Below, piece after piece: positions 27,057 through 39,450 of a stretch of 64,000 nt of DNA. A program made the position numbers and the translations under genes. Numbering within the stretch: the first letter of the stretch is position 1; each line of letters starts with the position of its first letter. This DNA comes from Caballeronia sp. SBC1 (GTDB lineage Bacteria > Pseudomonadota > Gammaproteobacteria > Burkholderiales > Burkholderiaceae). The notes beneath the pieces are model-generated. The model did not search any database and was not told where the DNA came from. It was given only the letters and a program-made list of their open reading frames with translations. The DNA lies in assembly GCF_011493005.1 (NCBI RefSeq), contig NZ_CP049158.1, positions 930,001 to 994,000 of the forward strand, written 5' to 3'.

Positions 27057-28535
27057 ATGAAACCTTCTATCAGCAGGCCGGATCATCCCCCATTCGCCTT
27101 CGTCCTGTTCGGCGGAACGGGCGATCTGGCGATGCGCAAGATTTTGCCCGCGCTGTGTGCGGCGCACCGTGACGGTATGCTCGCGCCAGATGGAAAAATC
27201 GTCGCAGTCGCGCTGACAGCACTGGATACCGGCAGCTATCGGCGATGGGTCGACGAGCACGTCAAGCCAACCGTCCTGGCAGCCGCGACCGACGATTCAG
27301 TGTGGCAAAGTTTTCTTGAGCGCATTGCCTACGTCGCGCTCGACGTCAGTCAGCCCGAAGCATTCTCCTTGCTGGCTGATACGCTAGCCACGGTCCGCGG
27401 CAGACCCATTTTCTACCTGGCAACCGGGCCTGCGCTGTTTGTGCCAGTCTGCCGCGCCCTGGCGTCGGCCGGACTCACCGAAGGCTCCCGCGTCGTTCTG
27501 GAGAAGCCGCTCGGCTACGATCTGGCATCGTCCAATGCGATCAACGACGCAGTCGGCCAGATCTTCAAGGAAGACCAGATCTACCGGATCGACCACTACC
27601 TCGGCAAGGAAGCGGTCCAGAACCTGCTCGCACTGCGCTTCGGCAATTCGTTGTTCGAACCATTGTGGCGCCGTGAATGGGTAGAGAGCGTTCAGATCAC
27701 TGTAGCCGAGGAATTGGGTGTTGAAGGCCGCGGCAACTTCTACGACCAGACGGGTGCGCTGCGCGATATGGTGCAGAACCACCTGTTGCAACTGCTATCC
27801 ATCATCGCGATGGAACCGCCGCAGCCGATGGACGCGGATGCGGTGCGCGACGAGAAGCTGCGCGTGCTGCGCGCGCTCAAACCGCTGCATCGCGACGAGA
27901 TTGGACGGAGCGTGGTCCGTGGACAATATCATGCCGGCAGCATCAAGGACACAACGGTACCCGCTTATCACGAGGAGGCCGGTGTCAGCCAGGGCAGCAC
28001 GACCGAGACTTTCGTCGCGTTGAAAGTCGAGGTGGAAAACTGGCGTTGGGCGGGTGTGCCGTTTTTTTTGCGGACCGGCAAGCGGCTCGCAGGCCGCATT
28101 GCAGAGATTGTCGTCAACTTCCGGCCGGTGCCGCACTCTGCGTTGGGGCCGGTGGCCTTGCGTCCGGGCTCGAACCGGCTGACGATCCGTTTGCAACCGA
28201 ACGAATCAATCCGGCTCAGTGCGCTCGCCAAGCAGCCGGGCATGGGAATGACCTTGCAAGGCGTGCACCTCGATCTGGCCTTCGATCAATTCTTCAAGCA
28301 GGACCGGATGGAGGCTTATCAGCGCCTGTTACTCGATGTAATCGCGGGGCGGCTCGCGCTCTTCGTGCGGCGCGACGAGCAGGAGGCTGCGTGGCGATGG
28401 GTTGCGCCAATCATCGAAGATTGGGCATCACAGACAAGCCTTCCGAAACCCTACTCGTCCGGTACCTGGGGGCCGGCGGCAGCCAGCGCTCTGCTCGCTC
28501 GGCACAACACCTGCTGGCAGGAAGAAGAAAACTGA
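27057..28535 (+). CDS. zwf: Glucose-6-phosphate dehydrogenase
   Basis: Cytoplasmic enzyme oxidising glucose 6-phosphate to 6-phosphogluconolactone with NADP+ (or NAD+), the entry to the Entner-Doudoroff and pentose-phosphate routes. The 492 residues match the family. Coenzyme loop is FGGTGDLAMRKILPAL (about 18-33), the active-site signature is RIDHYLGKEAVQN, and the substrate-binding EKPLG is present. No clear ribosome site precedes the ATG. Placement behind a ROK-controlled sugar importer suggests a second, inducible zwf copy linked to sugar uptake rather than the housekeeping gene (which usually sits with pgl/edd); this is inference from context. Confidence 0.93.
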   Translation: MKPSISRPDHPPFAFVLFGGTGDLAMRKILPALCAAHRDGMLAPDGKIVAVALTALDTGSYRRWVDEHVKPTVLAAATDDSVWQSFLERIAYVALDVSQPEAFSLLADTLATVRGRPIFYLATGPALFVPVCRALASAGLTEGSRVVLEKPLGYDLASSNAINDAVGQIFKEDQIYRIDHYLGKEAVQNLLALRFGNSLFEPLWRREWVESVQITVAEELGVEGRGNFYDQTGALRDMVQNHLLQLLSIIAMEPPQPMDADAVRDEKLRVLRALKPLHRDEIGRSVVRGQYHAGSIKDTTVPAYHEEAGVSQGSTTETFVALKVEVENWRWAGVPFFLRTGKRLAGRIAEIVVNFRPVPHSALGPVALRPGSNRLTIRLQPNESIRLSALAKQPGMGMTLQGVHLDLAFDQFFKQDRMEAYQRLLLDVIAGRLALFVRRDEQEAAWRWVAPIIEDWASQTSLPKPYSSGTWGPAAASALLARHNTCWQEEEN

Positions 28536-29094
28536 GCGACGCCGTAGACCCACTGTGCACATTTCGCCCGGCCGCACGAGGAGATTGTCAGCTCCATGAA
28601 AGCCCCCGATAGCGAATTAGCTGCACGGTCCATGCGCGAGCACCTGTTGAGCGTCCAGTGGCGCACATCCGTCGGACGAGACAATGCCACCGAACGCGAC
28701 GGTTGAGGAATCCGCCGCATTTGCTTGGTTGAGTGAATTTAAGCACGTTGGTGTCGCAAACCCATCGATACGCTCCACAGGTCGACCGCATTTGAGCAAA
28801 CAGCGGGGCTAAACGTCGCTAGTTCGTTCGATAGCATTCGTTAGTGCCCGCTAAACTTACCTGTCGCAAGCAACTCTGCGCGGGATGCCCAAAGCCTATG
28901 GTGATGCCCACTTTTCGGGTTATCCCGACGGGGGTCTAGTCATAAGACCAACGCCGCAGCGCGATCGAGAACAAACCGCGTTCGGACAAGCGCGTGAAGT
29001 GCGTTGGCACGAATCGCAGTAAAAATATTTAATACGGGAATTGCGCTTTGGCGCGCGCAGTCTTGCATTCCGACGGCCAGCAAAGGAATCGATA
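28536..29094. other. Intergenic region without supported genes
   Basis: About 560 bases. Only short overlapping frames without ribosome sites. The last 100 bases, AT-rich around 29020-29035 (AAAAATATTTAATACG), may hold the promoter of the next gene. Confidence 0.45.
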
Positions 29095-29610
29095 ATGAGC
29101 AAAACCGACACGCACGCGAGCAATGGAGGGGCGGCCAAGCGGCCACAGCTGAAGCGGTCTGATCTGCTGCCAATGCCGGCAGCTACCTTCCGGGCTGCCT
29201 CGCTCCGCAATCATTTGGCGCTGGTCGCCTTGCGCCAGGGTTTCGGCAATGCCGAGATCGCTGGCGACTTGCTGAAGGCCGCCTACCTTACCTACTATAT
29301 ATGCGGCATCGACGCAGACGAGGGTTCGCTCGAGACCTGTGTTGCTGCAGAACTGACGATTAAAGCAAGCGTTGCGCATGCAAAAATGGCGGGCGAATGG
29401 ACGTTGAAATCCGACCACGCTCACTACGTTGAGAAAATGCTGTGTCAGCACGACGCCCAACTGACAACGTTAGGTTTCCGTACAATTGATGCGGCAGCGA
29501 GGCGGTTATCTCAAGTGTTAGAAGACGGCGGAATGCCGAACCTGGCCTCGAAGTACATGAGAGTGCTGAAACAGCGCTGCGAATCGCCGACTCATCTCGT
29601 TCCAGCGTAG
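29095..29610 (+). CDS. Small protein of unknown function
   Basis: 171 residues, soluble, no signal peptide. The N-terminal 30 residues are Lys/Ala-rich and look disordered. The rest is mostly helical (LRNHLALVALRQGFGNAEIA; LLKAAYLTYYICGIDADEGS; FRTIDAAARRLSQVLEDGG). AAGGA precedes the ATG at 29095 by 9 bases, and codon use fits a real gene. I do not recognise the family. The all-helical layout, with three single cysteines that do not form a known metal site, leaves its role open. It stands alone between gene-poor stretches. Confidence 0.65.
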   Translation: MSKTDTHASNGGAAKRPQLKRSDLLPMPAATFRAASLRNHLALVALRQGFGNAEIAGDLLKAAYLTYYICGIDADEGSLETCVAAELTIKASVAHAKMAGEWTLKSDHAHYVEKMLCQHDAQLTTLGFRTIDAAARRLSQVLEDGGMPNLASKYMRVLKQRCESPTHLVPA

Positions 29611-29747
29611 GGGAAGGATCAACCCTTGCCCTTTCACGGGCCTCGATTCCGGATGGTAGATCTCCATGCCGACCACGCCCAAGCCCTTGTGACACCCGCA
29701 TCCGTTCTTCAGGACGTCAATTGCAGCATGCAGCCGTCTGGAGACTT

Positions 29748-30098
29748 TCAATACCGTGGCTCGCTGCAGCTCGCCGGTGGATGATCAGTAGACCGGTGCA
29801 ATGGGATAATGTTCGTCGGCGGCTTTTTAGCGACACACTGACAGGCCCAATACGTCTGGTCACCAATCACGTGTTTCGTCAAAACGCAGTCGTCCGCGCA
29901 ATCGTCGCTCTGGCATCCGAATACTGCCTCAGCGACGTTACTCGAATCGAGTACGCACCACACATTGCACAAGCCACAACGGGAAGATCGAACGATGTCC
30001 TTGATCGCCGAAGGATACTCTGAGCGTTCGAGCGCACGCACGACTGTTTCACCGTCCCGCTGGAACACTGTAAGAAGTTTGCCGACCACCTTGACCAT
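29748..30098 (-). CDS. Cysteine-rich small protein of unknown function
   Basis: 116 residues starting at an ATG with GGAGGG seven bases upstream, a strong ribosome site that fixes the start inside a longer open frame. The N-terminal part (MVKVVGKLLTVFQRDGETVV) has beta-strand character. The middle holds clustered cysteines: CGLCNVWC, then CQSDDCADDC, and CQC near the end. Nine cysteines in about 70 residues, many paired as C-x2-C or C-x3-C, suggest zinc or Fe-S binding (inference). No family is recognised. The flanking DNA is gene-poor, so this may be an orphan or recently acquired gene. Confidence 0.5.
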   Translation of the reverse strand: MVKVVGKLLTVFQRDGETVVRALERSEYPSAIKDIVRSSRCGLCNVWCVLDSSNVAEAVFGCQSDDCADDCVLTKHVIGDQTYWACQCVAKKPPTNIIPLHRSTDHPPASCSEPRY

Positions 30099-33413
<3,315 letters not shown>

Positions 33414-33424
33414 CAGCTCGCGCG

Positions 33425-33457
33425 GCCCCGTCAGGGTAGTCATCCTGGCGGGGCTTT
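33425..33457 (+). terminator. Rho-independent terminator of katG
   Basis: GCCCCGTCAGG / CCTGGCGGGGC form an 11-base stem (one G-T pair) around an 8-base loop, followed by TTT, 12 bases after the katG stop. Confidence 0.75.
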
Positions 33458-33555
33458 CCCAGCCGCGCGACGATCACAATTGAATTGCCAGAGTGGAACC
33501 TGCTACCAACTGTTCGGAACTTTGACGGGAACGTCAGACCGCAGCCGTGTTTTAT

Positions 33556-34251
33556 CTACTCGGGCTTCGGCGTTTTATCGATCATCAGCGACAGATGGTC
33601 CAGATCTTCACGCAGCAGCGCCAACGCTTCGCTCACCGTACGGCTGCCTTTTAGCTGGCGTTTCACCGGACGGACTACCGACTGCAACGCGAGCTCCGCG
33701 ATCGTATCGGCAATCTCGATCGCGCTGCTCGCGCCTGCCGGCTTGTACCAGAACGCCGGCCAACTGCACATGCCGATGAGCGTGAACGCCGTGACCTTCG
33801 CATCCACCACGCGGAATACACCGGCGTTCACGCCGGCCTCGATTGCCGCTGTAAAGTTGTTCAGCACCGCGCGTTTCGCGTCTTCGTTCGCACGATACGC
33901 ACGCTCGGGCAACTGCTGCTCGGTGCGGTGGATTACGCGAAATTCGTTGTAGTGGCTGAGGATCAGCATTGTGTGCTGATGAACAAGCAAGCGCAGGCGC
34001 TCTTTCGGGTCCGCGTCCGGCTCGGCAACCGCCTGGCTCGACAGCCGCTTCGCTCTTAACGTGACCTCCTCGACCAGCGCCGTAAGAATCTCATCCTTGT
34101 TCTTGAAGTAGTAATAGACCGCCGTACGCGTCACACCCAGCGCCTCGGCAATTTCCTGCATCGACACACCGCCGAAACCCTTCTCGATGAAAAGCGCGGC
34201 TGCGGCGTTCAGGATCTGTTCTTTTTGTCCCTCAGCGTTCACCTTTGCCAC
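33556..34251 (-). CDS. TetR family regulator of the aromatic-acid cluster
   Basis: One-component repressor, 231 residues. The N-terminal TetR helix-turn-helix is clear (ILNAAAALFIEKGFGGVSMQ; EIAEALGVTRTAVYYYFKNK), followed by a helical ligand-binding domain. The open frame reaches 34329, but I choose the GTG at 34251 because AGGAG lies 7 bases upstream and the extension lacks family character. The gene is the last of seven in one direction, 150 bases after the carrier gene, so it may have its own promoter. The 5-6-5 palindrome over the -35 box of the first gene (41641-41656) is a natural target. The effector is probably the aromatic acid or its CoA ester (inference). Confidence 0.88.
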   Translation of the reverse strand: MAKVNAEGQKEQILNAAAALFIEKGFGGVSMQEIAEALGVTRTAVYYYFKNKDEILTALVEEVTLRAKRLSSQAVAEPDADPKERLRLLVHQHTMLILSHYNEFRVIHRTEQQLPERAYRANEDAKRAVLNNFTAAIEAGVNAGVFRVVDAKVTAFTLIGMCSWPAFWYKPAGASSAIEIADTIAELALQSVVRPVKRQLKGSRTVSEALALLREDLDHLSLMIDKTPKPE

Positions 34252-34401
34252 GAAACCACTCCTGATAACGGTCGGCGGCCAGAGCGCCGCGGTACCGTAG
34301 TGTTGTGTTCGCGTGATTGTAGCGTTCAATCTCCGACGTTCGATCGGTATGCCGAGCCCATTGCGCTCGTGCCTTCGCCGCGAGCCCTAAGCAAGGCGCC
34401 T

Positions 34402-35760
34402 TCATGCGTCGCTGCGCGACAATTCGATTTGCTTGCCGCGCCGGCCATGTATGCGGCCAAGTCCGCCGACAGCCACCGCCGCCAATACGGTCGGTACGGC
34501 CGACATAAGCAAGATTTGATCGACGCTCCAGGCAAGCGCCATCAACTGGCCGCCGACTAGCGGCCCCAGCACCGCGCCAAGCCTGCCGAACCCGAGCGCC
34601 CAGCCCGCACCGGTAGCTCGCGAGCGCGTCGGATAGATTGCGACCGCTAATGCGTTCAGCCCGGATTGACCGCCGAGAATGCAGAAGCCGGCAAATGCGA
34701 TACACACGAAGGCGGCTGGTGGCGACGCATGGAAATAACTTATTCCCACTATCGCGACGCCACCGAGCGCGAAATTGCCAGGCAGCACGGCAGCGAAACC
34801 GCGCCGGTCGATCAGCATGCCGAGCGCGTAGTTGCCCGCGAGGCCACCAAGCCAGAGCGCGGTGCCCGCCACTACTGCCCGGTTCGACGAATACCCCGCA
34901 CCGCTCGTCAACACCGGTATCCATGCTGCGAGGAAATACGCGCACAGCATATTGGCAAAGTTCGCGACCCAAAGCAGCAGCGTGACGATCCGGCGGTTAT
35001 CGCCGAATAATGTAGCCAGTGCATGACCCCCGAGCCCCTTGCGGATTTCTTCGCGGGTCGGCGGCAGTATGGGCACCGTGGCGCCGGGCGCCACACGGTG
35101 AAGCAACAGCAACGTCCTTGGCGCTTGCGGATGGCGAAGCAGGTAAAACTGCAGCGATTCGGGAAGCACCGCAAGCATCGAAAAAGAAAGCAACGCTGTG
35201 AGCAAAGCGCCCGCATAAAAAACGCCGCTCCATCCGAACGGTGCAATCACAAGCACCGCAATGGCTCCGCCAACCACGCCGCCCACGATGTAGCCCGAGG
35301 ACACCGCCATCATCAGACTGACGCGAACGCGTGCCGGACTGTATTCGCCCGCCAGCGCCATTGCATTCGGAACGATTACGCCCATCCCGATGCCTGCGGC
35401 GAAACGTATGGCGATCAGTGTGCCGACCGAGTGGGCGGCCGGCGTGAGCACCATGCAAAGCGCAACCCAGGCGGTCGCCGCGATCAGTACGGGACGGCGG
35501 CCGATCTCGTCTGCCAGTCCCGCAAGCGCGAGCGATCCAACGAACATGCCCAACAAGCCGGCCCCGAAGACCGGACCCAGGATCGAGCGACCGGCGCCCC
35601 AAGTCCGGATCAGGGCTGGAGCGGCATAAGCCATTGCCTGAACGTCGTAACCGTCGATCACCATGCACAACGCGCACAAGCCAATTACACGCCACTGAAC
35701 GGCCGAGACCGGCCTCTCGTCGAACAATGAAAAAGCGCTCTCTTCTCCTGCCGATGCCAT
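34402..35760 (-). CDS. MFS aromatic acid:H+ symporter (AAHS family)
   Basis: Inner-membrane carrier, 452 residues, about 12 hydrophobic segments. The first membrane segment contains the AAHS signature DGYDVQAMAYAAP, and loop 2-3 has ADEIGRRPVLIAA. Both match the PcaK/BenK type that imports benzoate, 4-hydroxybenzoate and related acids by proton symport. Start: ATG at 35760, since the upstream in-frame extension lacks membrane or family character. Placement 49 bases after the flavin hydroxylase gene indicates that it imports the substrate of the cluster. Confidence 0.9.
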   Translation of the reverse strand: MASAGEESAFSLFDERPVSAVQWRVIGLCALCMVIDGYDVQAMAYAAPALIRTWGAGRSILGPVFGAGLLGMFVGSLALAGLADEIGRRPVLIAATAWVALCMVLTPAAHSVGTLIAIRFAAGIGMGVIVPNAMALAGEYSPARVRVSLMMAVSSGYIVGGVVGGAIAVLVIAPFGWSGVFYAGALLTALLSFSMLAVLPESLQFYLLRHPQAPRTLLLLHRVAPGATVPILPPTREEIRKGLGGHALATLFGDNRRIVTLLLWVANFANMLCAYFLAAWIPVLTSGAGYSSNRAVVAGTALWLGGLAGNYALGMLIDRRGFAAVLPGNFALGGVAIVGISYFHASPPAAFVCIAFAGFCILGGQSGLNALAVAIYPTRSRATGAGWALGFGRLGAVLGPLVGGQLMALAWSVDQILLMSAVPTVLAAVAVGGLGRIHGRRGKQIELSRSDA

Positions 35761-35809
35761 GACTGTCTCCGTACCCGGTTTGACCAATCGACGAAGCAAC
35801 AAACCCCGC

Positions 35810-36946
35810 TCAAGCAGGCACGCCGTATATCGACTCGTATTGACGAATGAACTCGGGAGCACGGTGGCGCAGGTCGTCATGCGTTACCCGTCCAGTACGG
35901 CGCATGTAGTCGTAAGTGAAACCGACCGGATCGAGATGCAGCTTGTCGCCGACGTTTTCGTACCAGTCAAGACTCTTTGCCGCCGCCTGCTGGAAGCGGT
36001 CCGACGCGGATCGGCGTGAGACCTCGAAATAGCCGAACGCTGCGTCGAGATCGGTCGCGTGAGCACACAGGCCTTCATACAGCGCGATGGAATCTTCCAT
36101 CGCCATGCGCGTGCCGGAACCCAGCGAGAAGTGAACCGAGCGCAACGCGTCGCCAATCAAAACCATGTTCTCGTGATACCAGTTCTCATTCTTGACTGTG
36201 ACAGCTTCGAACCACGCGGACTTGTTCGACAGCAGCCCATGTCCGTCCAGGTCGTCCGCGAAGACCTTTTCGCAAAACGCGCGGCTGGCCGCGTCGTCCA
36301 TCTCGCCCAATCCGGCGTGGGCCCACGTCAGCGGATCTGTTTCAATCAGAAACGTGCTCATCCGGTCGCTGTAGGCGTAACTATGGGCAATGAACGCACC
36401 GAACCTGTTCTCACGAAAAATCAGTGAGACGGCATGAAACAGCTTGCTGGTGCCGTACCACGCAAATTTGTTTCGACGCTGCACGAACGAGGGTTTGAAC
36501 GCATCCGCATACTGCGTGCGAGTCCGGCTGTTCACTCCGTCCGCCACCACCACGAGATCCGCCTGAGGTAGCTTGCTCATATCATCCACGTGGAAGTTGA
36601 ACTGCAGTTCCACACCCACCGATCTGCATTCGGCATGCAGAAACTGCAGCAACGCAATGCGGGCTACTCGCGAGAAGCAGTTGCCCTGTATAGGCACATG
36701 TACGCCGCGATGGACAATCTCCATGTGATCGGAACGCACGTGAGCGGTGGTGAATCGACGGAAAAACCCGGGGTCCGATTTCGCGAGAAACACTAGTGCA
36801 ATGTCGGAAAACACCACGCCCCAGCCATAGGTTGCACCGGCGTCATTCTGTTCGAAGACCCGTACGGTCCATTCCGGAAAACGCCGCTTGATCAGGTACG
36901 AGAAAAACAATCCGCCCGGACCGCCGCCTACAATGTTGATGTTCAT
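35810..36946 (-). CDS. FAD monooxygenase resembling salicylyl-CoA 5-hydroxylase
   Basis: Flavoprotein aromatic hydroxylase, 378 residues. FAD fold starts IVGGGPGGLFFSYLIKRR (GxGxxG-type at 7-12). YGWGVVFSD (about 45-53) and the C-terminal FAD motif GDALRSVHFSLGSGTRMAME (about 263-282) match the pattern I know from salicylyl-CoA 5-hydroxylase and the hydroxylase half of 2-aminobenzoyl-CoA monooxygenases, rather than PHBH-type enzymes. The length equals that hydroxylase domain alone, with no fused reductase half. It lies 2 bases after the maleate isomerase gene, with a CoA ligase next. A CoA-thioester substrate is therefore likely: an aryl-CoA hydroxylated para to an existing hydroxyl or amino group (inference). 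Confidence 0.85.
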   Translation of the reverse strand: MNINIVGGGPGGLFFSYLIKRRFPEWTVRVFEQNDAGATYGWGVVFSDIALVFLAKSDPGFFRRFTTAHVRSDHMEIVHRGVHVPIQGNCFSRVARIALLQFLHAECRSVGVELQFNFHVDDMSKLPQADLVVVADGVNSRTRTQYADAFKPSFVQRRNKFAWYGTSKLFHAVSLIFRENRFGAFIAHSYAYSDRMSTFLIETDPLTWAHAGLGEMDDAASRAFCEKVFADDLDGHGLLSNKSAWFEAVTVKNENWYHENMVLIGDALRSVHFSLGSGTRMAMEDSIALYEGLCAHATDLDAAFGYFEVSRRSASDRFQQAAAKSLDWYENVGDKLHLDPVGFTYDYMRRTGRVTHDDLRHRAPEFIRQYESIYGVPA

Positions 36947-36948
36947 GA

Positions 36949-37731
36949 TCAGGCTCCTGCCGCTGACTCGAGCGTCGCGAATCTTTCCGTGAGTAACGCA
37001 CCACCGCCCGGTATCCGCGCATCGAGCCCAAGCTTGTCGAGCATCCGTCGCGTCGTGCACACCGCAGTCGACGTCACGGGAATACCGAGCTTTGTTTCGA
37101 TCGCGTCAATAGCCGGCAGCGATTGCATCTGCACGCAAGCCGACGCAACCACCACGTCGGTGTTCGCCACGTTGAGCGTCTCCATGTCCTTCAGAAGCTG
37201 CATCGGGTCGCGCCTGCCTACATCCAGGTTATCGGCGATCTCGAACGAGAGCGCGTCGATCACCTCGATCCCTTCGCTTTCGATGTACTCCACGACCAGC
37301 TTCGTCAGCGGCTTCATATACGGAGCCATCAGCGAAATCCTGTGGGCACCCATGATTTTCAGGCCCTCGATCAGCGCTCCCGCCGAGGTCATCACCGCTG
37401 CGTTGCACTGATTGGCCCGGACCACCTCCGCCAGTTCCCTCTCCACCGTGCGGTGGTATCCGGGCCCTATCGCCATGATCGCGACAAGGCAAGCAGTACT
37501 CATCACGTCAACGCGGGCATCGGCCAGTTCCGCAGCGCATCGCAAGCCTTCCTTGTTCATGGCGACAAGTTCCTCTTTCGTCACATTGTGCATTCGCATG
37601 CGGCTCGAATGAAACGTGAACCGCTCGGGCGCCAGCATTTCGCGGCGCCGTAGCAAAGCGGGCACTTCAGTTTCCATCGTCGTGTTGGAGCTCGGCACGA
37701 TCTGGCCGATCCGGTAAGCGAGCTTGCTCAT
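36949..37731 (-). CDS. Maleate cis-trans isomerase
   Basis: Cytoplasmic Asp/Glu-racemase-superfamily enzyme converting maleate to fumarate, 260 residues, the usual size. The N-terminus IGQIVPSSNTTMETE and segment RFTFHSSRMRM are as in NicE/MaiA-type maleate isomerases. The catalytic cysteines are C81 (MSTACLVAIM) and C199 (ASACVQMQSLPA), with N16 in the substrate pocket. One base separates it from the CoA ligase gene upstream and two from the hydroxylase gene downstream. In nicotinate or picolinate catabolism this enzyme is the last step; none of those genes are present here, so maleate must come from another ring-cleavage route. Confidence 0.92.
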   Translation of the reverse strand: MSKLAYRIGQIVPSSNTTMETEVPALLRRREMLAPERFTFHSSRMRMHNVTKEELVAMNKEGLRCAAELADARVDVMSTACLVAIMAIGPGYHRTVERELAEVVRANQCNAAVMTSAGALIEGLKIMGAHRISLMAPYMKPLTKLVVEYIESEGIEVIDALSFEIADNLDVGRRDPMQLLKDMETLNVANTDVVVASACVQMQSLPAIDAIETKLGIPVTSTAVCTTRRMLDKLGLDARIPGGGALLTERFATLESAAGA

Positions 37732-37732
37732 G

Positions 37733-39424
37733 TCAATGATCCTGTCTGGAAGATAAAACAGCGGCTGCAGCTTCGGCCTCGATGGTCTCGGCGATCATCC
37801 GGCGCATGGCGGGTTTGTCGACCTTGCCGACTCGCGTCACCGGAAACGCGTCCACGATTTCAATACGCTCCGGACACTTGAACTTCGCCAGACCTTGCGA
37901 CGAAAGGAATTTGATGATCTGCGGGACATCGGGCACAGCATGTCCCTCGCGCAAAATAAGAAACGCACAGGCTTTTTCTCCGTACAGCGTGTCAGGCATG
38001 GCCACGAGTTTTGCGTCGAGCACGGCCGGGTGCCGGCTTAGAAACGCTTCGACTTCTTCCGCGCCAATCTTTTCGCCGCCGCGATTGATGTTGTCGCGCA
38101 AGCGACCTTCGAACGAGTAATACGTGAGGCCCCGGATGACATGCGCGCGCATCATGTCACCAGTGCGGAAAAATCCGTTCGATGTAAAAGCCGTGGCATT
38201 CGCTTCCGGTGCGTTGTAGTAGCCTCTGAGACTCGACGGTCCGCGAAAACACAGTTCTCCCATTTCGCCCACCGCGACAGGCACCTCGCTATCGGGCTTC
38301 AGCAAAACAAGTTCGTCATACTCACAGCCTGAGCGCCCATGCGTGTGGTGACGGACGAATGTCTCGGCCGCCGGGCCGGAGCCGATCAGCAAACCTTCGG
38401 TCGTGCCGTACAGATTCGAGCTCGGCACACCGAGAAATGCTTCGAGCCCATCAGCGCGAGTCAGGCAGAAGAACAGTTTCAGCGACGACAGGTCATAGTC
38501 GAGCACCTCGGCACACGCCATGATCTGCGGCGCTATCGGCCCGATTGAAACGGCATGGGTCACGCGATGCAGCTGGATCAGATTCGCCATCCTTACTATA
38601 TCGACCTTCGGCATCAATACGGTGGTCTGCCCGAGGGCGATCGTGGGCACCAGCGCATACAAGTGCGCCGCGTTATGAAGCAAGGGTAATGACCAGATCA
38701 GCGTGGCATGCTCGCCGGCATCCACGTGCCGGGACCATGCCTCGGCATGCGCGAGGTATTCGGCGTGAAACCGCGGGATGATTTTGGGCACGCCCGTCGT
38801 GCCGCCCGAGAGCTGGAAACTCAGGACGTCTTCTGAGCCGATGTGTACCGCGCTCAGCAAGGCCCTCGCTTCATCCAGGGAGATCGACTCTGCCAGTGCG
38901 GACATTGAATGGGTGCCCTCGGCTGCCGCACCGCGCGCCACGACGACATGCCTGAGCGACGGATGCCCGGCAAGCATCGTCTGTGCAAATCCGACAAGAT
39001 CGAACTTTCCGGCGTCAGCCTGCACGAAATAAGCTTGCGGCAACGCCAGGCTCGCAAGCTTGCCGATCTCGACCTCGCGATACTGCGGCAACGCGCACAC
39101 CGGGACAATGCCGCTCTTGTAGCAGGCGCACAGCGCCAACGCGGTGTCGATCGTCGTTCCCATCTGGAACACGGCGCGCGCGCCCGGCTGGAGGCCAAGT
39201 TTGAGCAACGCGGCAGCCAGCCGATCGCTTTGCTCGTCAAGGGTGCGGAACGTAATGCTGCGCTCGTCGCTGATCAGAGCCAGCTTGTCGGGTAGGCGCT
39301 CGGCCGTCCGCGCAAGGGCCTCGGCGAAGGTCCTGTCGACCCACGCCCCGACTTCGAAGTAATGCCGGGCAACCGAAGGATCGCAATAAACTACGCCCTC
39401 GATTGGAAAGTTGATGCCTGCCAT
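37733..39424 (-). CDS. Aryl acid adenylate-forming CoA ligase (EntE/DhbE-like)
   Basis: ATP-dependent activating enzyme, 563 residues. Core motifs are all present: LSFQLSGGTTGVPKIIPR (about 202-219), NLYGTTEGLLIGSG, FRTGDMM, GRLRDNINRGGEKIGAEEVE and the C-terminal GKVDKPAMRR lysine. The segment LPLLHNAAHLY contains the His-Asn pair that, in 2,3-dihydroxybenzoate and salicylate adenylating enzymes, recognises the 2-hydroxyl and carboxylate. Siderophore biosynthesis is not supported: no carrier protein or synthetase is nearby. Linked to a salicylyl-CoA-hydroxylase-like gene, it most likely makes a 2-hydroxyaryl-CoA (inference). 26 bases from the VOC gene. Confidence 0.88.
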   Translation of the reverse strand: MAGINFPIEGVVYCDPSVARHYFEVGAWVDRTFAEALARTAERLPDKLALISDERSITFRTLDEQSDRLAAALLKLGLQPGARAVFQMGTTIDTALALCACYKSGIVPVCALPQYREVEIGKLASLALPQAYFVQADAGKFDLVGFAQTMLAGHPSLRHVVVARGAAAEGTHSMSALAESISLDEARALLSAVHIGSEDVLSFQLSGGTTGVPKIIPRFHAEYLAHAEAWSRHVDAGEHATLIWSLPLLHNAAHLYALVPTIALGQTTVLMPKVDIVRMANLIQLHRVTHAVSIGPIAPQIMACAEVLDYDLSSLKLFFCLTRADGLEAFLGVPSSNLYGTTEGLLIGSGPAAETFVRHHTHGRSGCEYDELVLLKPDSEVPVAVGEMGELCFRGPSSLRGYYNAPEANATAFTSNGFFRTGDMMRAHVIRGLTYYSFEGRLRDNINRGGEKIGAEEVEAFLSRHPAVLDAKLVAMPDTLYGEKACAFLILREGHAVPDVPQIIKFLSSQGLAKFKCPERIEIVDAFPVTRVGKVDKPAMRRMIAETIEAEAAAAVLSSRQDH

Positions 39425-39450
39425 ATCTGTCTTCTCCAGTCGATCCGCTT

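Noticed and set aside
37733..39424. The EntE-like ligase as part of a siderophore cluster
   Set aside because: No isochorismate pathway genes, carrier protein, synthetase or siderophore receptor nearby; the neighbours are catabolic.
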